In this document: one piece after another, positions 9,673 to 19,566 of the stretch
Position numbering within the stretch: position 1 is the first letter of the stretch
Layout: every line of letters begins with the position of its first letter
Source of the DNA: Microbulbifer aggregans
Lineage (GTDB): Bacteria; Pseudomonadota; Gammaproteobacteria; Pseudomonadales; Cellvibrionaceae
Assembly: GCF_020524005.1 (NCBI RefSeq)
Contig: NZ_JAIVKK010000007.1
Span: 62,001-126,000, forward strand
Direction of reading: 5' to 3'
Length of the DNA: 64,000 bases
The notes under the pieces: model-generated
The model's input: only the letters and a program-made list of their open reading frames with translations
What the model was told of the DNA's origin: nothing
The model's database searches: none
Translations under genes and position numbers: made by a program

Positions 9673-10908
9673 TCAGAGGTTCCCTCTGAACCAGTGCTTC
9701 ACCTTGTCCCACCAGGGGTTTTCATCCCGCTGCACCCTGGGTGGTCCGCTCTTCCGCTCTTCGGACTTGATGGCATACATCAGCAAGCCGACGCCGGTTG
9801 AATAAATCGGGTTACTGACAATATCGGTCAACCCTGAAATACCTTGAGGCACAGCCAGTCGAACCGGCATATGGAAAATCTCCTCAGCCAGTTCCACTGC
9901 ACCTTCCATTTTTGAAGATCCGCCGGTCAGCACGATGCCGGCAGCGCACAGATCTTCAAATCCGCTCCGACGGAGTTCCGCCTGTACCAGCGTGAACAAC
10001 TCGTCGTAACGCGGCTCTACCACTTCCGCCAAAGCCTGCCGGGAAAGGTCGCGGGGTGCACGATCACCAACGCTTGGCACCTTGATGGTTTCCCCTTCAC
10101 GGGCCAGCTTCGCCAGTGCGCAGGCGTATTTGATTTTCAGGTCTTCCGCGTGCGGCGTCGGCGTCCGCAGCGCCATGGCGATATCATTGGTCACCTGGTC
10201 GCCCGCAATCGGAATGACTCCAGTGTGGCGAATGGACCCCCCGGTAAACACAGCGATGTCCGTGGTACCACCACCGATATCCACCATGCACACACCAAGC
10301 TCTTTTTCATCATCCGTCAACACCGCATAGCTGGATGCCAGCTGTTCCAGAATGATGTCTTCCACTTCTAGGCCGCAGCGACGGATACATTTTTCAATAT
10401 TTTGCGCCGCATTCACCGCACCACTAACCAGGTGAACCTTGGCCTCAAGGCGCACACCCGACATACCCAGAGGTTCTTTCACACCTTCCTGACTATCAAT
10501 CAGGTATTCCTGCGGCAAGGTGTGCAGTATTTTCTGGTCCGCTGGAATTGCCACTGCGCGCGCGGCATCTATTACCCGGTCCAGGTCCTGCTGGGTAACT
10601 TCGCGATCCTTGATCGCCACAATTCCATGCGAGTTGAGGCTGCGAATATGACTACCGGCGATACCGGCGTAGACGGAGTGAATTTCACATCCCGCCATCA
10701 GTTCTGCTTCTTCCACTGCGCGCTGAATGGACTGCACCGTCGATTCGATATTCACGACCACGCCGCGCTTCATACCGGTAGAACGATGCGAGCCAATACC
10801 CACAACGGTAAGTGAACCATCCCCGGCTACCTCTCCCACGATCGCCACCACCTTTGAGGTGCCGATATCGAGTCCGACGATCATGCGGGGATCTGTTGAC
10901 TGTGTCAT
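9673..10908 (-). CDS. ftsA: Cell division protein FtsA
   Basis: Actin-like divisome protein of 411 residues that tethers FtsZ to the membrane and recruits later division proteins. Actin-family phosphate loops are visible: VGLDIGTSKV at the start, VDIGGGTTDIAV near residue 210 and VLTGGSSKMEG near 335. The C-terminal NPWWDKVKHWFRGNL is an amphipathic membrane-targeting helix. It lies between ftsQ (80-nt gap) and ftsZ. Confidence 0.97.
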   Translation of the reverse strand: MTQSTDPRMIVGLDIGTSKVVAIVGEVAGDGSLTVVGIGSHRSTGMKRGVVVNIESTVQSIQRAVEEAELMAGCEIHSVYAGIAGSHIRSLNSHGIVAIKDREVTQQDLDRVIDAARAVAIPADQKILHTLPQEYLIDSQEGVKEPLGMSGVRLEAKVHLVSGAVNAAQNIEKCIRRCGLEVEDIILEQLASSYAVLTDDEKELGVCMVDIGGGTTDIAVFTGGSIRHTGVIPIAGDQVTNDIAMALRTPTPHAEDLKIKYACALAKLAREGETIKVPSVGDRAPRDLSRQALAEVVEPRYDELFTLVQAELRRSGFEDLCAAGIVLTGGSSKMEGAVELAEEIFHMPVRLAVPQGISGLTDIVSNPIYSTGVGLLMYAIKSEERKSGPPRVQRDENPWWDKVKHWFRGNL

Positions 10909-10988
10909 TTGATTTCAACCTCGCTGAGCAACTGCTCCGTCCCGCATTTACCATGCTGGGCCAGCGCAACACTCACCTTTTTATCTGC

Positions 10989-11825
10989 TTAATTGTTGTC
11001 TGCTTCTAATTTTTTCCATTCCACCGCAACTGCGTTGTTATAACGGGTATCCACTCCCGCCACTTTTTGCAGATGCGGTGCCAGTACACCGCGGGTCAGA
11101 CTCAGGAAGCGATCAACACGCTCCAACAGCTCGTCATGCCCCAATTGCAACTGGATGCCACTAACCAACTCCAGTTGCCAGCCCGCCAGGTCATCAAACG
11201 AAAGCCGGCGAACCTCCATATCCTTTGTGGTGAGCAAACCGGCCAGCGCCTGATACTGCGCCATGATCCGCCCGACCAGTTCCGAGTCCCCCGCCAATTC
11301 GGGGAGCCGCAGCTCCTGCATCTGCTCCGGTCTCGGCAACAGCTCGCCGCTGGCAATCAGTAGGCGATCCTCACCCCATATCGCCAGCGGTTGCGCTTCC
11401 TCCACCGTGACCTCAACACCGTTGGGCCAGTGGCGACTTACCGACGCGTTGATGATCCATGGATTGCCCATCAACGCGCTGCGCATTCCTTCAATGTCCA
11501 GTGAAAAGAACCCGCGCCGCAAAAAGGGCAGCAGGATATCTTCCACTTCACGTTCCGTCACCGCCCGAAAAGGCCCTTTGACCCTTACATCTTCCAGCGC
11601 ATCAACTCGACTCAGTTCTTCAACCGGGGCTTGCTGCCAAAGCCAGTGAGCGCTGTACCCAAGTCCGGCGGCAACAAGCAACAAACCACCGGTTAGCAAT
11701 ACCGGCCGTAATACGCCAGCAACCGATCGTTCGGAACCTGATCTCGGCAAAGCTCGGGCACCCCGAACCGCGCCTTTTCCCGCACGGCTCTTGCGCCGTT
11801 CTTTTTTACTTTTGGCTTCGCTCAC
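10989..11825 (-). CDS. ftsQ: Cell division protein FtsQ
   Basis: Bitopic divisome protein of 278 residues. A strongly basic cytoplasmic tail of about 38 residues is followed by one membrane helix (about 40-63). A periplasmic POTRA domain (VRVKGPF onward, about 80-150) and the FtsQ beta domain follow, where FtsB and FtsL dock. It starts only 14 nt after the murC stop. In most related bacteria ddlB sits between these two genes; here there is no room for it. Confidence 0.94.
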   Translation of the reverse strand: MSEAKSKKERRKSRAGKGAVRGARALPRSGSERSVAGVLRPVLLTGGLLLVAAGLGYSAHWLWQQAPVEELSRVDALEDVRVKGPFRAVTEREVEDILLPFLRRGFFSLDIEGMRSALMGNPWIINASVSRHWPNGVEVTVEEAQPLAIWGEDRLLIASGELLPRPEQMQELRLPELAGDSELVGRIMAQYQALAGLLTTKDMEVRRLSFDDLAGWQLELVSGIQLQLGHDELLERVDRFLSLTRGVLAPHLQKVAGVDTRYNNAVAVEWKKLEADNN

Positions 11826-11839
11826 GCAGGCACCGAAAC

Positions 11840-13324
11840 TTATTTTTCCCCGGCCGGCTTATCGCTCAGGCGTAAATCTGCAAGCTGTTGAGCCAAACCA
11901 CCGACGTTACCGGCGCCCTGGGTCAGGACGATATCGCCGGGTTCCAGCAAATCCGTCAATACCGGCGGTACCTGCTCTACTTTTTCAACAAAAACCGGAT
12001 CTACCTGCCCGCGATTACGAATACTCCGTGCGAGTGTGCGCCCATCAGCACCCGGGATCGGCGCTTCACCTGCGCTATATACATCCAATAGGACCAGCTT
12101 GTCGACTTGTGAAAGCACCTGAACAAAATCTTCAAACAGATCGCGCGTCCGGGTATAGCGGTGCGGTTGATAAACCATCACCAGCCGACGCTCAGGCCAA
12201 CCGTCTCGAACCGTCTTTATCGTCGCAGCAACTTCGCGCGGGTGGTGACCGTAGTCATCCACCAACATGACTTTTTCTGCATCGGCATCACTGGATACCT
12301 GATAGTCGCCATAAATCTGAAACCGACGACCCACGCCCTGAAAACCTTTCAGCCCTTCGCGGATCGCCTCATCGCTGACACCTTCTTCTGTAGCAACCGC
12401 AATAGCAGCCGTAGCATTCAATACATTGTGAATGCCGGGTACGTTGACACAAACATCCAGCTTGCTGCCGTCTGGTCGCGCTACCGAAAAGAAACTGCGC
12501 AGTGGCTCCTGGCGTACATCGCTGATTCGGAAATCATTCTCTTCATCGAATCCGTAGGTGGTAACCGGACGGGCGAACTTCGGTATCACTTCCTGCACAT
12601 TGGCATCGTCACCACAGACCACGGCCAGGCCATAGAATGGCAGGTTATGTACGAAGTCGATAAAAATCTGCTTCACTTTCTCGAAATCGCCGCCGTAGGT
12701 CTCCATATGGTCAGCGTCGATATTGGTAATAACCGTGACCATCGGCTGTAAGTGCAGGAAAGACGCGTCGCTTTCATCCGCTTCAGCAATCAGGTAACGG
12801 CTTTCACCCAGCGCCGCATTCGCGCCAGCGCTATTCACCAAACCACCAATGACAAATGTCGGATCCTTTTTATCCGCGGCGAAAATTGACGCAATCAAGC
12901 TGGTGGTCGTTGTCTTGCCGTGGGTGCCCGCCACCGCGATACCGTAGCGATAGCGCATGAGCTCACCCAGCATTTCCGCCCGCCGCACCACCGGGATACG
13001 GTTTTCGCGCGCAGCGATCAGCTCGGGGTTATCGCCGTAAATAGCGGATGAATTCACCACCACATCCACATCGCGTACATTGTCCGCGGTGTGACCAATC
13101 TGAACCTTCACTCCCAGTCCGCGCAGCCTTTCAGTTACCTTGCTGTCGCGCAGATCAGAACCGGAAACTTCATATCCCTGGTTCTGCAGTACTTCCGCAA
13201 TACCGCTCATACCGGCACCGCCTACACCAATAAAGTGGATCCGGCGAATACGGCGCATTGCCGGCACACGGTAGTTGCCCTCGTCACTCACGGCCTGACT
13301 GTATTTGGATTTATCTAGAGACAT
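11840..13324 (-). CDS. murC: UDP-N-acetylmuramate--L-alanine ligase MurC
   Basis: Adds L-alanine to UDP-MurNAc, the first amino acid of the peptidoglycan stem. About 494 residues. The Rossmann-type [17 protein letters not shown] and the ATP loop [11 protein letters not shown] are present, as are [10 protein letters not shown] and the DDYGHHP motif of Mur ligases. I place the start at 13324 (MSLDKSKY), 1 nt beyond the murG stop with GATGGGG upstream; a longer in-frame start at 13357 would overlap murG. Confidence 0.97.
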   Translation of the reverse strand: MSLDKSKYSQAVSDEGNYRVPAMRRIRRIHFIGVGGAGMSGIAEVLQNQGYEVSGSDLRDSKVTERLRGLGVKVQIGHTADNVRDVDVVVNSSAIYGDNPELIAARENRIPVVRRAEMLGELMRYRYGIAVAGTHGKTTTTSLIASIFAADKKDPTFVIGGLVNSAGANAALGESRYLIAEADESDASFLHLQPMVTVITNIDADHMETYGGDFEKVKQIFIDFVHNLPFYGLAVVCGDDANVQEVIPKFARPVTTYGFDEENDFRISDVRQEPLRSFFSVARPDGSKLDVCVNVPGIHNVLNATAAIAVATEEGVSDEAIREGLKGFQGVGRRFQIYGDYQVSSDADAEKVMLVDDYGHHPREVAATIKTVRDGWPERRLVMVYQPHRYTRTRDLFEDFVQVLSQVDKLVLLDVYSAGEAPIPGADGRTLARSIRNRGQVDPVFVEKVEQVPPVLTDLLEPGDIVLTQGAGNVGGLAQQLADLRLSDKPAGEK

Positions 13325-13325
13325 A

Positions 13326-14426
13326 TCAACACCCCATCTCTTCGCGACAAACGGCAATCACCTGCTCTGTCGCATCAGGCTTGGCAACCTTTCGTGCCGC
13401 TTCAGCCATGGCCAATAATTTGTTTGGTTCGGCGAAGAGACCTCGAAGGATCCCTGCCAGCTGATCCGCATCGAGATCGTCTTGCTGAATCACCATCGCG
13501 GCCCCGGCTTGCGCCAGCCACTCACCATTTTTCGTCTGGTGGTCATCGATTGCGAACGGAAATGGCACCATGATTGCCCCGACGCCAGCCGCGGCGATTT
13601 CCGATACCGTCAGCGCCCCGGAACGGCAGATCACCAGGTCTGCACTTTCATATGCCGCCGCCATATCAGAGATAAAAGGCACCACCTCCGCTGCGACCTG
13701 CACCCGTTCATACGCCTCCCGGGCTACGTCGAGATGCCTTTGACCGGCTTGGTGCACGACATCCGGACGCAGGTCACTATCCAGTCTGGCCAGGGCCTGT
13801 GGCACCAACTCATTGATCGCCACGGCTCCCAGACTTCCGCCCAAAACCAGAAGGCGCAGCGGTTGACGCTTGGCAACCCGTTCCGAAGGCGCAGGCAAAG
13901 CCGCGATTTCACTACGCACCGGGTTCCCTACCTGTGTCGCCGCAGGCAATCCGCTTGGAAATGCCTCCAGTACCCGTGAGGCAATACGGGCGAGCAAGCG
14001 GTTGGTTGTACCGGCAACCGCGTTCTGCTCATGAATAATCAATGGAATGCCGCTAAGCCTTGCCGCAACGCCGCCGGGACCAGTAGCAAATCCACCAAAA
14101 CCCAGTACGGCATCTGGAGCGACCGCTTTTACCACTCGACGCGCCTGCATAATCGCTTTGCTGATCTGCCATGGCGCCTTCAGCAAAGCTCCACGGCCGC
14201 GTCCACGAACCCCTTCCACACTGATAAAGTGGAGCGGAATCTCTGCGGCCGGAATCAGCTGTGACTCAATTCCACGCTGAGTCCCAAGCCATTCAATTTC
14301 AGCCCCCTGTGCCTGTAGCGCCTTTGCTACCGCTAACGCCGGGAACACATGACCGCCGGTTCCTCCGGCCATCACCAGAAACTTTTTGCCCTCGAAGGGT
14401 TTATCCAGCGCAACTGATTCTGCCAC
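13326..14426 (-). CDS. murG: Lipid II synthase MurG (GlcNAc transferase)
   Basis: Transfers GlcNAc from UDP-GlcNAc to lipid I on the inner face of the membrane. 366 residues. The first glycine loop [15 protein letters not shown] is at about residue 20, and [20 protein letters not shown] and the UDP-binding [15 protein letters not shown] are present. The start shares one base with the ftsW stop and the stop lies next to the murC start, indicating tight coupling. Confidence 0.97.
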   Translation of the reverse strand: MAESVALDKPFEGKKFLVMAGGTGGHVFPALAVAKALQAQGAEIEWLGTQRGIESQLIPAAEIPLHFISVEGVRGRGRGALLKAPWQISKAIMQARRVVKAVAPDAVLGFGGFATGPGGVAARLSGIPLIIHEQNAVAGTTNRLLARIASRVLEAFPSGLPAATQVGNPVRSEIAALPAPSERVAKRQPLRLLVLGGSLGAVAINELVPQALARLDSDLRPDVVHQAGQRHLDVAREAYERVQVAAEVVPFISDMAAAYESADLVICRSGALTVSEIAAAGVGAIMVPFPFAIDDHQTKNGEWLAQAGAAMVIQQDDLDADQLAGILRGLFAEPNKLLAMAEAARKVAKPDATEQVIAVCREEMGC

Positions 14427-15673
14427 TACGCTGCCTCCCCTGTTTTGCGGTCGCCCAATTGCAGGGGATTAAAGATCGGCAACTTGCTGATTGTTCCCCC
14501 TGACTTCTTTTCTCCCGGCTTTTCATTCAATTCTTTCTGTACTCGCCACGCTATCGCGAATAACGCGCAACACACCACCAGGCTGCTGCCGCCAGAGCTG
14601 ACGAATGGCAAAGTAAGCCCTTTGGTGGGCAGCAATCCAGAGGCGACGCCCATATTTACAAAGGCCTGCCCGGCAATCAGTACCGCAATCCCGAAGGTCA
14701 ACAGCGCGGCAAAAAATGCCTGTTGAACCAGGGCTTTCTTGACCAGGCGCAACAGCGACCAGGTCAGCAGGGCGTAAAGTCCGATCACGGTCAGGCCACC
14801 GAACATGCCCCACTCTTCGGCCAGAATGGCGAACACGAAGTCCGTATGGGCTTCGGGCAGATAAAATAACTTTTGCACACTGTTACCGAGACCGACGCCA
14901 AACCACTCCCCGCGGCCGAAAGCAATCAGCGACTGAGTGAGCTGGTAGCCACCGCTAAACTGCTCGCCCCACGGATCAAGGAAGGTTGTCAGGCGCTGCA
15001 ACCGGTACGGGCTGATCAATGCCATCAACGCCAGGCCACAAGCGGCCAATCCCACCAGTAAAAAGGTGTGGGGCAAGCGGGCACCAGCCAGAAATACCAT
15101 CGCTAATGCGGTACCGGAGATCACCACCACCGACCCAAAATCCGGCTCCAGCAACAGTAAAATCGCCACAAAACCCAGCACCGAAATCGGCACCATGAAA
15201 CTGCTCCAGTGCCTCAATTTTTCATGGCGCCGGGTCAGGAAGCTGGCAAAGAAAATCAGACAGCAAAACTTTGCTACCTCTGCTGGCTGCACCGTCACCG
15301 GACCCAGGGCAATCCAGCGCATACTGCCGTTAACGCTGCGCCCGATTCCAGGAATCAAAACCAGTACCAACAAACCTACGGCAAAGATCAGTAACGTCCA
15401 GGACAGGTTTGACCAGGCCTCCAGGGAAATCCGGCTCACGACCAGTGCGCCGGTCGCGCCGGCCGCTAAAAACACCAGGTGACGTTTCAGGAAATACCAG
15501 GGGTCGTTATATACGTCGGCAGCAAATGCGATCGAAGCGGATGCCACCATAACCACACCAATACTCGCCAGGGCAATAATACAAAACGGCAAAACCCAAT
15601 CGTAGTTATCCCGTCCGATGTCGGAGCCCGCTGCAGCCAAAGCCTTCGGTGACTTTTTATCGGTGCGGCTCAT
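14426..15673 (-). CDS. ftsW: Septal peptidoglycan glycosyltransferase FtsW
   Basis: SEDS-family polytopic membrane protein of 415 residues with about ten membrane helices. It polymerises lipid II at the septum together with FtsI. Family segments include NGSMRWI, QPAEVAK, LEPDFGS, SLIAFGRGEWFGVGLG, LPEAHTDFVFA and LPFVSSGGSSL. The C terminus after the last helix is a basic cytoplasmic tail. It overlaps murD by 4 nt and murG by 1 nt. Confidence 0.97.
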   Translation of the reverse strand: MSRTDKKSPKALAAAGSDIGRDNYDWVLPFCIIALASIGVVMVASASIAFAADVYNDPWYFLKRHLVFLAAGATGALVVSRISLEAWSNLSWTLLIFAVGLLVLVLIPGIGRSVNGSMRWIALGPVTVQPAEVAKFCCLIFFASFLTRRHEKLRHWSSFMVPISVLGFVAILLLLEPDFGSVVVISGTALAMVFLAGARLPHTFLLVGLAACGLALMALISPYRLQRLTTFLDPWGEQFSGGYQLTQSLIAFGRGEWFGVGLGNSVQKLFYLPEAHTDFVFAILAEEWGMFGGLTVIGLYALLTWSLLRLVKKALVQQAFFAALLTFGIAVLIAGQAFVNMGVASGLLPTKGLTLPFVSSGGSSLVVCCALFAIAWRVQKELNEKPGEKKSGGTISKLPIFNPLQLGDRKTGEAA

Positions 15674-17064
15674 CGTCCCCCCCCGTGCCGGTCCACGGAA
15701 ACAGCGCTGCCCAAACGATTTACCGCACCGCGGAAGTCTTCACCACGCGCTTCAAAATTCTTGTACATATCGAAGCTGGCACAGGCCGGCGACAGCAATA
15801 CGTAATCTCCCGGTCTCGCCATGTCGAGCGCGATGCTCACCGCCTCATCCATAGTTTGCGCTGACTGTTGACTTACCAAACCTTCGAACACACTGGCAAT
15901 TTTGTCGCCATCGACACCAATGGTAACCAGGCCGCGGAGCGCGGAAGCCGCTTCTGCCAATGGCGTAAAGTCTGCGCCTTTACCATCGCCGCCAGCGATC
16001 AGTACAATTTTTCGGCTGTCTGTGGCCAGCCCCTCCAGTGCGGCCCTGGTCGCGCCTACATTCGTGCCTTTGGAGTCATTCACAAATGTCACGTCACTGA
16101 AATCGGCCACCCGTTCGCAGCGATGAGTCAAACCCGCAAACGTGCGCAACACTGACAACATTGCTTCCATCGGCAGATTGACGGCATTACCGAGCGCAAG
16201 TGCCGCCAGCGCATTGGCGATATTGTGGCTACCCACCATCGCCATCTCACTCGCAGGCATCAATTTGTTCGCGCCGCGCGCCAACCACTGCTCACCATCG
16301 TCCTCAATCACACCAAACTGCTGCAGGTCTGGTCTTTCCAACCCAAAGCTCCACTCCTGATGCCCTTTGGCAAGAGGCCCACGGGTAAGAGGGTCCGCGC
16401 GATTGACCACCAGCTGTTTTGCATTGCGGTAAATCCGCTGCTTCGCCTGGTGATAGGCCGCGAGCGTTGGGTAGCGGTCCATATGGTCGGCGCTAAGATT
16501 CAGAATGGTCGCAGCGTCGGGTGCAAGGCTGGAGGTGGTTTCCAGCTGGAAGCTGGAAAGCTCCAACACAAACAGCTGAGGCAGTGGTTGCGACAACAGA
16601 TCCAGTACCGGCACGCCGATATTTCCACCCACTTTTACATCAATGCCTGCCGCTTCGGCCATAAGGCCCATCAACGTAGTGACTGTGCTTTTACCGTTGG
16701 AACCGGTAATCGCAACAACCTTTGGCTTTTCTGCCAGCTTCAGTAGCTCACGGGCGAAGAGCTCAATATCCCCAATAGCGGGAATCCCCGCGCGAATGGC
16801 TTCTGCAATATCGGGCTGGGCCAGTGCTATGCCGGGACTCACGATGAGCTCGCTCGCTGCCAGCAGGGTTTCACGCTCAAGCGTACCGCACTGTACAGGC
16901 ACGTTCGGAAACTCGCGCTGAAAAGACTCCAGTCCCGGCGGCTGCGCGCGACTATCGACAACAACCGGAGAAAAACCCTGGCGCACGAGAAAGCGCACCA
17001 CCGATTGCCCGGTAGCGCCCAGTCCGATCACCACTTTTTTCTCTGAAGTCGCAATGAGATTCAT
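15670..17064 (-). CDS. murD: UDP-N-acetylmuramoylalanine--D-glutamate ligase MurD
   Basis: Adds D-glutamate to UDP-MurNAc-L-Ala. 464 residues. The N-terminal VVIGLGATGQSVVRFL binds the UDP moiety, AITGSNGKSTVTTL is the ATP loop, and ELSSFQLETT, LSADHMDRY and NDSKGTN are Mur-ligase landmarks. It overlaps ftsW by 4 nt and lies 33 nt after mraY. Confidence 0.97.
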   Translation of the reverse strand: MNLIATSEKKVVIGLGATGQSVVRFLVRQGFSPVVVDSRAQPPGLESFQREFPNVPVQCGTLERETLLAASELIVSPGIALAQPDIAEAIRAGIPAIGDIELFARELLKLAEKPKVVAITGSNGKSTVTTLMGLMAEAAGIDVKVGGNIGVPVLDLLSQPLPQLFVLELSSFQLETTSSLAPDAATILNLSADHMDRYPTLAAYHQAKQRIYRNAKQLVVNRADPLTRGPLAKGHQEWSFGLERPDLQQFGVIEDDGEQWLARGANKLMPASEMAMVGSHNIANALAALALGNAVNLPMEAMLSVLRTFAGLTHRCERVADFSDVTFVNDSKGTNVGATRAALEGLATDSRKIVLIAGGDGKGADFTPLAEAASALRGLVTIGVDGDKIASVFEGLVSQQSAQTMDEAVSIALDMARPGDYVLLSPACASFDMYKNFEARGEDFRGAVNRLGSAVSVDRHGGGR

Positions 17065-17097
17065 AGTCTCGTTGTCAGCCTGTTGTTGTTATTTCAA

Positions 17098-18186
17098 TTA
17101 GCGAAGTTTCAGGGTCGCCAGACCGGCCAGCACCAGAACGACAGTAATAATCCAGAAACGAACAATAACGCGCGGCTCCGGCCAGCCTTTCAATTCGAAA
17201 TGATGGTGCAGCGGAGCCATACGGAAAATACGCTTGCCGGTCAGCTTGAATGAGGCCACCTGCAGAATCACCGAAACGGTCTCCATGACAAACACACCGC
17301 CCATAATGAACAGTACAATTTCATGGCGGGTGATAACCGCGATAATTCCCAGCGCGGCTCCCAGCGCCAAAGCACCCACATCCCCCATAAACACCTGTGC
17401 GGGATAGGTGTTAAACCATAGGAACCCTAGCCCCGCGCCCCCCAATGCGGCACAAAACACGGCGAGCTCACCGGCACCCGAAATAGATGGAATGTGCAGG
17501 TAATTCGCAAACTCCACGTGCCCGACCAGATAGGCAATAACACCCAGAGCACCGCCCACCATCACTGACGGCATAATCGCAAGCCCGTCGAGGCCATCGG
17601 TTAAATTGACCGCATTACTGGTACCGACCACTACGAAATAGGTGAGCAAGATGAACGTTATCGGTCCCAGGTTGATCGCAATATCCTTGAAAAAGGGCAC
17701 GAACAACTGGGTTTCCGCCGGCGATGTTGCCGTCATATAGAGATAAATCGCCGCACCCAGCCCGGCTACCGATTGCCAAAAATATTTCCAGCGCGCGATC
17801 AGTCCCCGGGAGCTCTTTTCAACCACTTTTTTGTAATCGTCGACAAAGCCCACCGCCCCGAATACAAAGGTCACCAGCAGGGTTACCCACACGTAGCGGT
17901 TGCTCAGGTCAGACCAAAGCAGCGCTGCAGAAAAAATCGCGGCCAGAATCAGTGTTCCGCCCATTGTCGGCGTACCGGATTTACTCAGGTGCGACTGGGG
18001 GCCGTCGTCACGCACCGCCTGACCGACCTGCAACCGATTAAGCCAGGTAATCATCCGCGGTCCCACCAGCAGTGAAATGCCCAGAGCGGTAAGCGCCCCC
18101 AAAATGGCGCGCACGGTCAGATAGTCAAAGACCGCAAAGCCTTTTATGTACTGTTGTAAAAATTCAGCCAGCCAAAGCAACATCAT
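17098..18186 (-). CDS. mraY: Phospho-MurNAc-pentapeptide transferase MraY
   Basis: Ten-helix membrane enzyme of 362 residues that makes lipid I from UDP-MurNAc-pentapeptide and undecaprenyl phosphate. Key acidic motifs are visible: [18 protein letters not shown] and [15 protein letters not shown], along with the HHHFE segment of the cytoplasmic loop ([11 protein letters not shown]). The start directly abuts the murF stop. Confidence 0.97.
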   Translation of the reverse strand: MMLLWLAEFLQQYIKGFAVFDYLTVRAILGALTALGISLLVGPRMITWLNRLQVGQAVRDDGPQSHLSKSGTPTMGGTLILAAIFSAALLWSDLSNRYVWVTLLVTFVFGAVGFVDDYKKVVEKSSRGLIARWKYFWQSVAGLGAAIYLYMTATSPAETQLFVPFFKDIAINLGPITFILLTYFVVVGTSNAVNLTDGLDGLAIMPSVMVGGALGVIAYLVGHVEFANYLHIPSISGAGELAVFCAALGGAGLGFLWFNTYPAQVFMGDVGALALGAALGIIAVITRHEIVLFIMGGVFVMETVSVILQVASFKLTGKRIFRMAPLHHHFELKGWPEPRVIVRFWIITVVLVLAGLATLKLR

Positions 18187-19566
18187 TCAGCCCTTTTTTT
18201 GATTCCCAGTGGTCAGTGCCTGCGCAATCAGTTCCATGCGCGCACTGCGGGAACCTTTCACCAACACCGTGGTGTTCCCATCCAGCTCCGGCGAGAGCGC
18301 TTTGATCAGCGCATCACGATCCGGAAAATGTTTTTGTACGTGTTGACGCCCAGCAGCAAAAGCAACAGCCGCAGCAACACTCAATGGACCGAGCGTATAC
18401 AGTTGATCGATACCGCGCTCCCGCGCCAACTGCCCCATGTCCTTATGTGCCTGGTCAGCTTCCGGTCCGAGCTCGGCCATATCACCGAGCACCAGGATTT
18501 TCTTGCCACGGCGCTGAGCCAATAATTCAATCGCCGCCGCTACGGAACCTGGATTCGCGTTGTAGCTGTCATCGATCACCGTGGCACCGGCTATACCAGC
18601 GTGAATCTGCAGGCGCCCGCCGACGCCTTGCAGCGCAGACAAGCCGGTTGCAATCTCTTTCACCGGAACACCTGCCGCGTATGCACAGCCTGCAGCAACC
18701 AGCGCGTTATGCACATTGTGCTCACCCAGCAGTTTGAGTTGCACCGGGTGAGATACTCCCTCAATTACCAGGTCGAATCCGGCACAGCCGTCATCTGCCA
18801 CATGAATATTGTCCGCGTGCACATCATGTTGATGGCCCAGGCCGACCTCTATTTTGTGCACGCCTTCCGGAAGCTCACCTCGCCAGTAGCCGGCATAGCG
18901 ATCATCGGCGTTAATGATGGCCCTTCCGCCCGGTGCCAGCGTTGTGTAGATCTGGCCTTTTGCGGCCGCAATACCATCTACAGAACCAAACCCTTCAACA
19001 TGCGCCGGCATAACGTTATTGACCGCCGTGATCTCCGGCTTTGCGATCCCACACAGGTAACCAATCTCGTTCGGTCCACTGGCCCCCATTTCCACAATCA
19101 GCACCTGGTCATCGGCTGTCAGCGAAAACAGGGTCATGGGCACGCCGAAGTGGTTGTTCAGATTGCCCTGTGTGACGCATACGCGATGCCGCTGACCGAA
19201 AATGGCCGCGAGCATCTCCTTTACCGTGGTTTTGCCGCAAGAGCCGGTAACACCGATCACGGGACCGTCAAATTGCTCCCGACAAAGGCGACCAATCTGA
19301 CCAAGCGCCACGGTTGTGTCTGCCACTACCCACTGTGGTAGCAAAGAGCCATCAATCGCTTTCTCTGTAACCAGACCGAGGACTTTTCCATCGATTTCCG
19401 ACAGGAAGTCATGCGCATCGAAGTTCTCCCCGCGCAACGCAACAAACAACGCGTCAGAGTCCAGCTTGCGCGTATCTGTGCACACGCGGCCAAAGTCCAC
19501 CGAGCCATTTTTCAGCTCGCCGCCGAAGCGCTGCTGTAATTGCGACAGTGAGAGAGGACTGATCAC
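18187..19566 (-). CDS. murF: UDP-MurNAc-tripeptide--D-alanyl-D-alanine ligase MurF
   Basis: Adds D-Ala-D-Ala to the UDP-MurNAc-tripeptide. 459 residues. The ATP loop VTGSCGKTTVKEML is near residue 110. EMGASGPNEIGYL, DSYNANPGSV and LGDMAELG are MurF hallmarks. Its substrate D-Ala-D-Ala must come from a ligase encoded elsewhere, since ddlB is missing from this cluster. It overlaps murE by 4 nt. Confidence 0.97.
   Translation of the reverse strand: MISPLSLSQLQQRFGGELKNGSVDFGRVCTDTRKLDSDALFVALRGENFDAHDFLSEIDGKVLGLVTEKAIDGSLLPQWVVADTTVALGQIGRLCREQFDGPVIGVTGSCGKTTVKEMLAAIFGQRHRVCVTQGNLNNHFGVPMTLFSLTADDQVLIVEMGASGPNEIGYLCGIAKPEITAVNNVMPAHVEGFGSVDGIAAAKGQIYTTLAPGGRAIINADDRYAGYWRGELPEGVHKIEVGLGHQHDVHADNIHVADDGCAGFDLVIEGVSHPVQLKLLGEHNVHNALVAAGCAYAAGVPVKEIATGLSALQGVGGRLQIHAGIAGATVIDDSYNANPGSVAAAIELLAQRRGKKILVLGDMAELGPEADQAHKDMGQLARERGIDQLYTLGPLSVAAAVAFAAGRQHVQKHFPDRDALIKALSPELDGNTTVLVKGSRSARMELIAQALTTGNQKKG

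Noticed and set aside
8255-9805. A 516-codon open frame on the plus strand opposite ftsZ
   Set aside because: It spans the whole of ftsZ in antisense, has no recognisable domain, and its low-stop frame follows from the GC-rich codon usage of ftsZ.
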